IMG/VR virus record: IMGVR_UViG_3300031841_003747
Span: 1 to 56,033 of that record
Source of the DNA: a virus
Strand: one strand, 5' to 3'
DNA: 56,033 bases
Shown: positions 17,701-25,358 of the stretch, piece by piece
Layout: the number at the start of each line of letters is the position of its first letter
Position numbering within the stretch: position 1 is the stretch's first letter
Translations under genes and position numbers: made by a program
Notes under the pieces: generated by a model
Databases searched by the model: none
What the model saw: only the letters and a program-made list of their open reading frames with translations
What the model was told of the DNA's origin: nothing

Positions 17701-20700
17701 AGTACAGTGCTGTATTTTTGTTTCTCTCCGTAGTAGAAACGATCCAAGTCTTGAAACTGTGGGTCAAGCGCAGAAGCTTGAATATTCTCCTTGGGGATCC
17801 CCACCCTATTTCCATCCACATCTATTGCATACTCCAATGGCTGGACAGCATTGACGAGTTGGTTCAACTGATCGGTGGCGTAGGATAGTGCGTTGTCGTT
17901 GGTTACAGTGGCAAAGTTTAGTTTAGCAAGTATGCGGTAGATGAAGTCTAGTACTGTGTTTAGTACTCCCTTCCTTCTCATGCTCTTGGGTAGACTTGTC
18001 TTACTCAGGAAGTCTCTAAAGTATGGGTCACTTGCAAATACTGAAAAGAACTCGTCTACTGATGTCAGCCCATAGGATAGCTTAAGATCGCCAGATGCTT
18101 GCTCTCGCAGATAAGGGAGCATGGTTTCTGTCATGTTCGTCCATAGATCACCCGCGAGTTGCTTGTGCTGTAAAATGTTTTCGTCCGCAATAAACTCAGT
18201 ATTACCTTTATAGATTGCTTCCCCGAAGTCTAGGATCGGATTGAGTACCGGGTGTAGTAGCTCATGCACAATCGTACCCGCCAGTATATCATCTGCTTTG
18301 TGTAGTTCGTTATCCTGAAGGAACGCATCAGATATAATAATCTTCTTCTTGGATGGTATATGTACTGCCGCAGTAAGGATTCCATTCACCCGTGCGTATG
18401 GTCGGTAGTCCTCCCACTTAGCAAACTCTATGGTATAGTTATCAAGTAGCTTATTACCATTTAGCATCCGTGCCACATTTCCAATGAATGGTACATTTGT
18501 CCTGGTAATTATCTGATTGATTGCAGTCTGTGCCGTGAATGGTAAACCCTCCATTGGGGCAAACCTCTTGAATGCCGCCTGTGCTTCCTCTACTGAATTA
18601 GGATTCTCTTCAGCTACTGGGTTTTGTTTTGGTGCTAGATATCTGCGTGGGTCACGGCGTGCCTCCTCATATGAGTGGTCGATTGCTTCCTCGCTTGTGG
18701 TAGCGGTCTGCCTGATCTCCCTGCGATTCGTAGTAGGATCAATGATGGTAACAGTACTTGAGTTTGGATTCAACCTGGCATGATCCACATCTGGCTTATC
18801 TGCTTCATACCCTTCCTTGAGTTGTAACCCCTGTGCGTCCGTAGTATCTGCTACCCGTATTCTCCCAGGTGAATCAAATAGATCAAGTAGCTCCTCTTCC
18901 GAGAATGCTCCACCTATATCCATCACGAAGTCCCGCTGACTTGGAGGATCAAATATATCTAGTATCTCTTCAATAGCATCCTGCTTGAAGGTGTCTCGAT
19001 TGACTACGGGGCTTTGACCAAAATCATTTAATCTATTCCAACTATCGGTATTAAGACTACGATCGTAATCCTTGAGTATACCCCTAAGTTTCTCTCTTGC
19101 TAATTGCTTTCGGGACTTAGGCTTCTCTACCTCTTCTTCTTGGACAGGCTCTTGAGGTTTTGGCTCAGGTGCGGGTTGTAGGTCGCCAGACCTTACTGCT
19201 TTCTCACTTCCTCTCTCTTGCCTCTCGTACTCAAAACTTTCTATTGCTTCTGTTAGCTGAGGTCCCCTAGCCTTTATAATCCGCTTTATAAGCCCACGCA
19301 TGGAATTGAGTTTAGCGGGAACATCTATGGGGCGGTCGATAGGATCGAGCATGCCATCCTTTCGGGTGGCGTATGGTTTTATTGCTTTGTCATTTACCAA
19401 CCTTGTATAAAACTCCTGAAGGAAACTATCGAAGGAGCTAGGCATACCAACATATAAAGACAGTAACCCTTCCTTTATTCCTCCAACTGGGCCACCCACC
19501 ATATCCCTGAAGGTATCAAGGAACATTTCACCGAGCTTGGTTTGCTCTAGTAGTCCAAAGAATTGCGGAATGGTTAGGGCATCAAAGTTCTTCTTCGCAC
19601 CCTTGGCTGACCCAGCTCCTTCAGCTAGTGCCTTGCTTTGTTCATTGGTTGCAGTAAATCCATCCTTACCATCCTCTGCGCCATCTACTCCCTGTCTTAC
19701 TGTTCCTGTACGGGCATCAGATATCTTTTTGTTTTTTAACTCGGCACGATCTGCTTCAATAGCTCTCTTCTTTTCCTCTATCTTTTTTTGTATCTCTTTT
19801 CGTAAAGCTATTGTCTGCTCAATCTGTGCTTTAATCCTGGCTCTTACTTGCTCTTTAGTTTCGCCTCCCTCAAGCGCCATACCTTGGTCATCACTTTCCT
19901 CATCCAGCTCCTTGAGCATTGCTTGCAAGTCCTCAAGGCTAGCCGTGGAAGCGTCTAGTTGTGCCTGTAAGTCCTCTAGCTCTCGATCCTTCTCAGCTAC
20001 TTTCGATTGGGTCTCTATATCTGATACTGTTTGAGTCTGCTCATCTTGGGCACGCACTGCCGCCTCTGCGATCTTTGGGTCGGACTCAAATGCTTCAAGG
20101 GAAGTATAAAAAACATCAACATCTCTACCTACGCCTCCGGTATTCCCTGTTGAGTTTACCTTGCCAGTTAATTCCCACCCCTGTTCTTCTTTTAACTTAT
20201 CTAGTCTAATATACCTACTGCTTGCAGAACCTCCTCGGGTTGCATCGTACACTAGCACTATCTTGTTTTTTATGTATGCGGATGTTATGCGGATCTCGTT
20301 ATCTTTCTTAAAGATAAGTAGTGCCTTGGTTCTCGACCTCTGATCAATTCCTACCGACGCAGACTTATTAGATCTATGTAGCTCCCCGTCACTTATCAGG
20401 TCATCGTAATCTACTTGCTCTAAAAATATTTGCCCAGGTGTTTCACCAAAAGAATCAAAGACAGAAGGATTGTATTCTTCCTGTACTGCCCCCTCGGTCT
20501 TGCCTCCTACTTGAACAGTATTGATAACCACATGGTCGGGTAGTTGTATGGTCTGCGGTGTAGCACCCTTATCACTTTTCCTTGGCGGCTTGCTTACTAT
20601 GCCCGCTTGCTTGATTTCCTCAAAGGTGATCTGTATGCCACCAAAATTAAACAACTCACGCTCCGCATCACGCTCCGCAATAAATGTTTCATCTCCGATC

Positions 20701-23012
20701 TCAATAGCACCTATGTTGCGGATTGCTGTATTCGGATTCTTTAGTCGCTTAGATAGAAAAGTAACAAGTTGTTCCTTGAGGGTAGCTTCATCTGCAAATG
20801 CTCCGACCGCTACCTTCTTCTTTCTACCATCATTCTGTTTGTAATGAAGAGTTACCTTCTTGTCCTTGAAATCAAACCCACGAGGGATCGGATTAAGTGG
20901 GGTGTCATCCTTGGGGTTGTTAGGGTCTTTAGGAGTGGTAGTCTTTGGTGTTGATACTGGTTTAACCTTTACCTTGTAGAGGTGCTTGGGGTCATACAAT
21001 TCCCCATCAACCACGACAAACCCATCCTTGTTTACCTCCTGTACCTCACCTAGTTCGCCGTATAAGTCTTTTACTCTTTTACCTGGAGCGAGGTAATTGT
21101 CATCTGAGTTCTTGATACGCTTAATTCTCGCAAGCCTATCCTCTTTTAATCTCTTAAGTTCTGCTTTCTGGAACTGCTCGTCTGCTTTGGTAGGAGTAGA
21201 TATCTCACCATTAGGGTCAAGGAATCCTAGCGCTCGTAGTGCCGCTTTATTCTTATCTCCCCGCTTACCACGAATAATTGCTTTATCGGGACCGAGCATG
21301 AGTTCCATACGAGCCCAGTCATTACTTCCCCATCCCTTCTTTGCCCTGTTCGCACGACCACGGGACTTGTACATCTCCCCGCTACGCTTCCACTTCCCGT
21401 AGTACTTAAATAGTTTATCTAGGTCAGATTTGGTCTGCTCAGTAACAGTTACTTTATTTTCGCCAAACTCTACATCTACACTTACTTCTTCGGGAGTGGG
21501 GTCTTTATGCTCAGGCACTTGCTCCTCAGATACTATCTCTTCGGCTTGTGCTTTAGGCACTTCCTCCTTACCTTCCGCAGGAGTAGGCTCAGTAACCTCT
21601 GGTTCGATAGGATCAAGGGCGGCGGCTAGTCGGTCGTTTCTAATCTCCCGTATGCTACCATCCTTCATTTCTACCACAGAGACATCTTTCCTCGCCTCCA
21701 TGATTGTACCTTTTTCTCCGTATGCAGTTTGTACCTCGTCCCCTACTTCGTATCTATTTAGGTCTACGGTTGGTGCATCCTGTATCTCTTCAAGTAATTC
21801 CTTTTGTGCCTGTACCTCGGGTGTTTCTGATGCGATCTCTTCTGATCTAGCTTCAGGAGTTGGTGGGTCTTTCGGTCCGGGGATCGCGCCGATCGCAGAG
21901 AACCCAACACCACCAATAGCACCCAATATACCCGCATCCACCATGCGTAGTATCTCCTGGTCAGAGAACTCAATCTCCTCCCCCTTGGCATACTTCTCGG
22001 CGGCAATATTGATTAACTCTTGTACACTCTCCGTACCACCCTCGATTACTAGACCTTCAGGTAGTCCCATAAGTAATCTCTTTAGGTAGCTCTTAGCCTT
22101 GCCCTCGGTAGAGCCTGTTAGGCGACTAAGTAACTTACCGGCACCCATCATGTCCAGGCTACCCGCTAGTGTACCAAATGCAGTAGATACTCCCCGTGCA
22201 GTTTCAGGTGAAATATAATCAGGGTGGGTAGGGTCTAGTTGCGTGTTCGGATATAGTTCTCCGTAGATCTCTCCAACCCCAAGACCAATAGAAGAGGTAC
22301 CTAATCCCACCATTGATCCTGTGGCAAAGCCTTGGCGTGCCTTGGCTTTTACTACTTCTTGGAATACATCCTTGATCTTCTCATCGGCAGTTTCCCCTAA
22401 CCTATTCTCGATAGATTTCCTAAGTGCTTTCTTGGCTGACTGCTTCGCAATTCCGTACCCTACCGCACCCGCACCAGTAAATGCTAAAGCTGATTCTGCA
22501 ACTGATGGTACGGCATATCCCACACCTCCTAATAGATATCTAGCTACCTCGGATGGATTGTCCCAACGGATATCATCAAATGATTGTATGGTGCGTGGAT
22601 CGTCCTGCCCTTTGGATGCTATTTCATTAGCCTTCTCCATTAAGTAGTCCTCTACTCCGAGGTCTACTCCCACCGCATCACCTACTGCACCCGCGGCCAA
22701 TCCCGCCGCTTGTAATGGCATAGCAGATAGACCATAGAGTGATTCCTTGAATCCTGATCCTATCTCACCCAAGTACCCTTGATTGGGGTCGGGACGATTC
22801 TTTATGTCGTAGTACTGGTCAGTAAATTCGTCACCATGAAGGTCACGCATACTGGACTGAGTATATCCTTTCTTTTCTAATCCTTGAGCATAGCGAAATA
22901 GCAGTGCTTCATTGGATAGATCGGATGTATCTACATTTAGTTCTTCAAGGTAACGCCGACGAATTTCATCTACGATCGGGTTCTGTATATCATTGTCGAA
23001 CTGTGTTGCCAT
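11757..23012 (-). CDS. Giant polyvalent internal virion protein (3751 aa)
   Basis: By far the largest gene, 11.3 kb. The first ~390 residues contain several Gly/Ala-rich hydrophobic segments, as in ejection proteins that insert into membranes. Small beta-barrel-like repeats follow (near 430-480 and 650-690), then a coiled coil about residues 1000-1110. A zincin metallopeptidase carries HELLH at 1583-1587 with a candidate third ligand Glu1654. A protein-kinase-like region runs about 1970-2115 (Lys1994, Asp2096 in RDLTSRN, Asp2113 in FDPF). The rest is largely alpha-helical, with more hydrophobic segments near 3370-3420. The linker IQASALDPQFQ recurs at 1744, 1874 and 2184. Together this matches the idea of phage polyvalent proteins, injected with the DNA, carrying several enzymatic modules. 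It lies after the other internal virion protein genes and overlaps the previous gene by 23 nt. Confidence 0.85.
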   Translation of the reverse strand: MATQFDNDIQNPIVDEIRRRYLEELNVDTSDLSNEALLFRYAQGLEKKGYTQSSMRDLHGDEFTDQYYDIKNRPDPNQGYLGEIGSGFKESLYGLSAMPLQAAGLAAGAVGDAVGVDLGVEDYLMEKANEIASKGQDDPRTIQSFDDIRWDNPSEVARYLLGGVGYAVPSVAESALAFTGAGAVGYGIAKQSAKKALRKSIENRLGETADEKIKDVFQEVVKAKARQGFATGSMVGLGTSSIGLGVGEIYGELYPNTQLDPTHPDYISPETARGVSTAFGTLAGSLDMMGAGKLLSRLTGSTEGKAKSYLKRLLMGLPEGLVIEGGTESVQELINIAAEKYAKGEEIEFSDQEILRMVDAGILGAIGGVGFSAIGAIPGPKDPPTPEARSEEIASETPEVQAQKELLEEIQDAPTVDLNRYEVGDEVQTAYGEKGTIMEARKDVSVVEMKDGSIREIRNDRLAAALDPIEPEVTEPTPAEGKEEVPKAQAEEIVSEEQVPEHKDPTPEEVSVDVEFGENKVTVTEQTKSDLDKLFKYYGKWKRSGEMYKSRGRANRAKKGWGSNDWARMELMLGPDKAIIRGKRGDKNKAALRALGFLDPNGEISTPTKADEQFQKAELKRLKEDRLARIKRIKNSDDNYLAPGKRVKDLYGELGEVQEVNKDGFVVVDGELYDPKHLYKVKVKPVSTPKTTTPKDPNNPKDDTPLNPIPRGFDFKDKKVTLHYKQNDGRKKKVAVGAFADEATLKEQLVTFLSKRLKNPNTAIRNIGAIEIGDETFIAERDAERELFNFGGIQITFEEIKQAGIVSKPPRKSDKGATPQTIQLPDHVVINTVQVGGKTEGAVQEEYNPSVFDSFGETPGQIFLEQVDYDDLISDGELHRSNKSASVGIDQRSRTKALLIFKKDNEIRITSAYIKNKIVLVYDATRGGSASSRYIRLDKLKEEQGWELTGKVNSTGNTGGVGRDVDVFYTSLEAFESDPKIAEAAVRAQDEQTQTVSDIETQSKVAEKDRELEDLQAQLDASTASLEDLQAMLKELDEESDDQGMALEGGETKEQVRARIKAQIEQTIALRKEIQKKIEEKKRAIEADRAELKNKKISDARTGTVRQGVDGAEDGKDGFTATNEQSKALAEGAGSAKGAKKNFDALTIPQFFGLLEQTKLGEMFLDTFRDMVGGPVGGIKEGLLSLYVGMPSSFDSFLQEFYTRLVNDKAIKPYATRKDGMLDPIDRPIDVPAKLNSMRGLIKRIIKARGPQLTEAIESFEYERQERGSEKAVRSGDLQPAPEPKPQEPVQEEEVEKPKSRKQLAREKLRGILKDYDRSLNTDSWNRLNDFGQSPVVNRDTFKQDAIEEILDIFDPPSQRDFVMDIGGAFSEEELLDLFDSPGRIRVADTTDAQGLQLKEGYEADKPDVDHARLNPNSSTVTIIDPTTNRREIRQTATTSEEAIDHSYEEARRDPRRYLAPKQNPVAEENPNSVEEAQAAFKRFAPMEGLPFTAQTAINQIITRTNVPFIGNVARMLNGNKLLDNYTIEFAKWEDYRPYARVNGILTAAVHIPSKKKIIISDAFLQDNELHKADDILAGTIVHELLHPVLNPILDFGEAIYKGNTEFIADENILQHKQLAGDLWTNMTETMLPYLREQASGDLKLSYGLTSVDEFFSVFASDPYFRDFLSKTSLPKSMRRKGVLNTVLDFIYRILAKLNFATVTNDNALSYATDQLNQLVNAVQPLEYAIDVDGNRVGIPKENIQASALDPQFQDLDRFYYGEKQKYSTVLGLKQERDIIKMDFPVSVFGEDMNIRDLEKRLEDAIAKEDFTGGEYSADSLQFYLNNANEKIKKRMDKYVKEEGIDLKEVGLQGTNLSTVDFDPKLKELEFKDIQASALDPQFQEGLRSEGPYFQREVLNDISKRSKPGTTEYNIIQAINVLRGGQGDGSPIIQSKATTTPEIDTERKGKVKELARGNSQLIDESEINEELDWGQVFSGEHDVYFDENRQEYVKAYRGDTELSEYLERLLLHNEFFPEVKLNLDGFVEREASDSGKRMLMPVVSQKALKADSKAGTPLGLINTEMLKKGFRNQGIQGISEGEPYNTYLRGNIQVRDLTSRNAIIQNGEVFLFDPFIDQGWSQSLNDLESEIAIIGQILAGDVRYDRHPEATKYKERFNLRNTEDLANQLESLQAEADYLNSRDIQASALDSQYQEQFQDGLENANPDENMRVMMEANAAGFNDLVTELVKVYQQVAKDVGIELEDFMDLYGSPGTSNISTIKKRLDRDLKPFMDSSDGVRLDDAGLNRIAFNWGRRKAVANLEAVRAKARTELQERVIAEDLASKAITDSLHLYEDLLARRFPPAEKQVESILSKANAVSFDTLKEYVTSLPNADLTQSDIRTIQEISKREVESVMEQLIDLPGVAETQKKGELLDSIKAMGIPTIKALAIMRAVRESTGQMALFRLSKGRIGESQQAMMDVAHQIAKATDQKQLDKIIIKSGVEGTPLRYFARLKAGEIIERANLEKLKKEQEIYNKIDLSLKVRSDRLRASLGELMPVSIHDGAELLTMRWDDKSGEWVRGKNFKVQYRNGKIVDRANFVKVNKETLRFTRDPEMQKLYREEPWFDLMREQALMALHEPIADEFFHVQRASWLSGLQGLTERFSKLGYEGMKLSQMSSETVALFRDYSSKSQSLALQFNASAQQVMGALKLGGREFYSGLYQDIWWWFDNHPEYAGNEEEAFSQLWSNLRKYANVPDRTLLDTNARKLVKNMIAKALAARDFEKKINMELGNRIKDDEFKVQSYIDGEMVDFYRRPIDIGYATMPRSINDGLVIDTNELMQSVGWRGEAASELLNEAGSVKDLETMEKIYKRIFPEKIVGRFVRPFLHSDVRQSVFRGPADSDGHNAYMGNSFVREAYRQSGGDIFKMTDIIFDRVSESQTLESRLQWKAYFLRQMDGKYMELKKVADRLLRDRVHQGLKDSHLMRNTPQSLDARMMESRLPKEFFYYTMYDEVTSSIRLALQVATKTFGRNGDKAGSAFTEGRDSFEKARGKFNRIMAQATNGKHDSPQRSYTREEKKEAYRILRREGEPNAEKAWNQLYAKAVALGELNKAMEHLARYYGKDNAAGPYKDANLLLELLGVQALSVLNNPKSSFWQNLGLFEFPMAFRGLNKMAGKGTVTALGNFVNQTFGGIAEAMGMEMEKTGRYAQYLNNTHFRLDEMDLSFKEYVTGQLGSGGDMDGPNAKKYLRMVKRAMMFNKRKNVDGTRAPFDFLTAVKGIFPYINNVVNHSIGVGAIHSYNDLVLQVTEEIERRGITEYDGEFTAEDLGMGDKTGEWIIGEADGYRRMNELLISHGLPSVTRLAFDFIDRKKADKNAFPIEQRTAILINTIAMDQISGDGFNAKPAWLYSNDYLRYFNTFLGWPLGKMGRDLTAVIRDSDDPTTTYIALLKYIGLLSAVYMPLSLSFGMMIDWYDDEMLEKPNNLPPITPWAALPIVGIPIAASDPNFTIYSVTSRLAKAGVPFGMGTELINGIFSKGDPYGASRELSLDTRIFAFSMIKNIYDAFGTWIHQGEWDWETVGRPIAYGVGGNSVIQMMDLATAQLDIDSEERRVADYIGLKNTIKKTAFMMGLELRPPYKGGGRPTGVSVNTRQMARAAYAGDSQGFLEQYQQAMEAAKVDGREDPERSVIESYKRRSLKTGVTKTKLSEREWEMILSALSEEDRMRVQQAEASHEHYLNLIGGGYRKPSMRSQMRQEDARLLALQMMMQ
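16431..17783 (-). repeat. Three copies of the IQASALDPQFQ-coding linker
   Basis: Within the giant gene, nearly identical ~33-bp stretches encode IQASALDPQFQ (residues 1744 and 1874) and IQASALDSQYQ (2184). The two closest copies also share DNA sequence. The copies border the zincin side, a ~120-residue insert and the kinase-like module, as expected for inter-domain linkers. Confidence 0.8.
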
Positions 23013-23526
23013 TTGGTCTAAGCACTCCTGTTGAGGATGAATCCATATATGGATCCTGTTGCTGTATAATAGAGGGTCCGCTATTTAAAAACTCCTGCCC
23101 TTGGTCAAAATCGTCACCTAGTGGGACTACTCTTTTATTTTCGGGATCATTAAGAGCATCTACCAGTTTATCGGAGTAAGGTTTAACATAAGGACTAGAC
23201 GCTATAGCACCTACTATCGGGGTCACTACTCTGCCTATGGGGTGCATTTTAGTGGCATTAGCAAGGAGACTTCCACCTAACGCTCCAGGCGTACCAGAAA
23301 CCGCATCCTTAACATAGTTCTCTTCAAACTCATCCTTTGTCTGTATCTCCTGTTGGGACTGCTTGAGCATATGTTCGGTTACTTTTATCCCTTTACCCAT
23401 TTTAGCCACTGGTTCATTTTCCGATGCAATCCTTTGACGTAGCATGGATGCTTCCCGACTACGCTCCTGTGCGTCGGTGATTAGTTCTATGCGTGCGATC
23501 TCTCTATTGATCTCTTCCGAGGTCAT
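22990..23526 (-). CDS. Putative internal virion protein (178 aa)
   Basis: Small, mostly helical protein with a Gly/Ala/Pro segment in the middle (GALGGSLLANATKMHPIGRVVTPIVGAIASS) that is weakly hydrophobic and might associate with membranes. It starts within the stop of the 611-residue protein (4-nt ATGA overlap) and overlaps the giant gene by 23 nt. Gene order in podovirus-like phages places internal core or ejection proteins here. No catalytic motif. Assignment rests on position and composition. Confidence 0.6.
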   Translation of the reverse strand: MTSEEINREIARIELITDAQERSREASMLRQRIASENEPVAKMGKGIKVTEHMLKQSQQEIQTKDEFEENYVKDAVSGTPGALGGSLLANATKMHPIGRVVTPIVGAIASSPYVKPYSDKLVDALNDPENKRVVPLGDDFDQGQEFLNSGPSIIQQQDPYMDSSSTGVLRPNGNTVRQ

Positions 23527-25358
23527 GGTCTAAGGGGACTAGGTTGCCCGATTAACTCATCAATTCTGCTTCTTTGATCCTCACTCTCTGGCGCATTACT
23601 TTGTAGCATTGATTGATGAATAGATTTCTCGGCTTCCAATATAGCCTGCCCCTCGCTCACGATCTTTTGTTTCTCTGATTCATTACCGGGGGACATTAGC
23701 CAAGTTTTAAAATCTAGTGCGGCAAATATAGCACCTATCCATCCAGCACCTTGTAGCTTCTTACTCTTCTTGAAGTCATCTAGGTTTATCTTTCTGCGAC
23801 CACCCTCTCCGTCATCCATAGTAACGGTTTTTAATCCGAGCCTACCTAACCTAGATAGCCAACCACCCTTTGCTTTACTTACAGTCTTACCAAATTCTTC
23901 AGGGTCTAACTTCTTAAAGAAGTCCAAGTCTTTCTTTCCTAAACCATTGGGGTCTAGTTTCTTGGCATGCTCCATCATTACCTGTGGAGCAATAGACCTT
24001 GCCTTTACCTTCTTGGCGGCACCTGTAAGCTTCTTGGTCTCTCCAGTATCCTCTACTCGATAGGAGTTTGCTTTATCTATCTTATTATTAACCTCGGTTA
24101 ATTTCTTATTTAAATTCTTACGCTCCCCGCGAGATAGGCCCTGATCCTTAAGTTTCTTTTGTAAGTCAGCACGCTCACCCTTAAGTGCATTCATCTCTTT
24201 TCGAGATATCTTGGTTTGCGGATCTTTTACTGTGCGGGTCTTAGTAATATCTGTTTCACTTGCTTGGAAATCTAAGTCCTCTGCAAATTTAGCCTGTATC
24301 TTTTGAAAGTCTGGACGACTGAGTAGTTCAGTGGCAGTCATACTACCAAGACCTACTATGCCTAATGTGCCTGCTGAGTCTGGGTTTTCTTTAGCCCAGT
24401 TAATCATCGCTTGAGCGGCTTCCAATGTATTCTTTGGTGCGTCCAGTATGAAGTATGGGTCTTCTTCTGCCTCGGCTTTTGGCTTTGGTCCACCTCCACC
24501 AAAATCGAAATCATTAGCGGGGTCTATGGTGTTTATGTTTGCTTTGATTGGTTTCTCCTGAGTAGGCATCAATGCTCCACCTCCGCCACCCTGTGCCCCG
24601 CCTGATAATGAGAATCGTAATGTTCTCACAGTATCCATAGCAGACTTAAAGGATGATGCATAGTTGCTGTTCTGCTGAGCAATATCCCGATCGACCATTG
24701 CCTTGACACCCGCTAACTGACCAAGTCCTTCTTCAGTACTACCTAAAATTTCTAATGCTTTCTTTCTGTACGCAGGAGTACCTGGTTTTGGTGTAGCTTC
24801 TGGAGTGAAACCTTTTTCAGCGAATGCGGCGATCACTGTCTCCCTTGGCACATTAGCTTCTGCGAACCTACCCGATTGTTCAGTATATAGACGCTCCCGC
24901 TCTAACTCCATTTCACCATTAATCCATGCTTGGTATTGGTTGGCTATTTCAGTGACCTGTCCGCGAAGTGGTGCATATTGCTCGTCTGCTAATGCAGTTA
25001 ATGCTCGGTTCTTTTCTACCTCAATAGCTATGGAATCTTCCTGTCTTTTTCTTACGAGTTGATCCTGTTGCTTTTGTGCATCCAAAACATTTTGGTGTCT
25101 TGTCTGCTCTTGCATTATATTCCAGACCGCTTCCTTATTTCTCTGATCCCTATTTAAAGCACTATCTATATACTTATATTTATCTACTTCCCGTAGCTGT
25201 GTAGCGGGAGCATTCATCATCTGCGGACGAGCGGGAGTATTCATATTAGCATATGCTAATAATGGATTAAGCTCCTGCGCCCCTTGGGACTGAACTCCTA
25301 CTGGCGTCATTTGGTTAGCCTGACGAGCGGCTACCATAGCTTGTAGTGGATTCATCAT
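23523..25358 (-). CDS. Putative internal virion protein (611 aa)
   Basis: Gln-, Ala- and Glu-rich helical protein. The N-terminal 200 residues are predicted coiled coil (RDQRNKEAVWNIMQEQTRHQNVLDAQKQ... and similar). A Gly-rich linker lies near residues 255-270, and the C-terminal half is Lys-rich with repeated GLGKKDLDFFKKLDPEEFGK-type helices. No signal peptide; one short hydrophobic stretch (GAGWIGAIFAALDFKTWL) near residue 545. It overlaps both neighbours by 4 nt. The composition resembles internal core proteins of T7-like and related podoviruses, which form the trans-envelope channel. No lytic transglycosylase motif was found. Confidence 0.65.
   Translation of the reverse strand: MMNPLQAMVAARQANQMTPVGVQSQGAQELNPLLAYANMNTPARPQMMNAPATQLREVDKYKYIDSALNRDQRNKEAVWNIMQEQTRHQNVLDAQKQQDQLVRKRQEDSIAIEVEKNRALTALADEQYAPLRGQVTEIANQYQAWINGEMELERERLYTEQSGRFAEANVPRETVIAAFAEKGFTPEATPKPGTPAYRKKALEILGSTEEGLGQLAGVKAMVDRDIAQQNSNYASSFKSAMDTVRTLRFSLSGGAQGGGGGALMPTQEKPIKANINTIDPANDFDFGGGGPKPKAEAEEDPYFILDAPKNTLEAAQAMINWAKENPDSAGTLGIVGLGSMTATELLSRPDFQKIQAKFAEDLDFQASETDITKTRTVKDPQTKISRKEMNALKGERADLQKKLKDQGLSRGERKNLNKKLTEVNNKIDKANSYRVEDTGETKKLTGAAKKVKARSIAPQVMMEHAKKLDPNGLGKKDLDFFKKLDPEEFGKTVSKAKGGWLSRLGRLGLKTVTMDDGEGGRRKINLDDFKKSKKLQGAGWIGAIFAALDFKTWLMSPGNESEKQKIVSEGQAILEAEKSIHQSMLQSNAPESEDQRSRIDELIGQPSPLRP

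Noticed and set aside
11757-23012. Several long + strand ORFs (for example 15055-15600, 19537-20034, 21430-22089)
   Set aside because: They lie entirely opposite the giant - strand gene, have Ser/Leu-rich antisense-like composition, and lack start contexts or neighbours.
11757-23012. N4-type virion RNA polymerase, because of similar size
   Set aside because: I could not find single-subunit RNA polymerase motifs; zincin and kinase-like motifs explain the middle instead.
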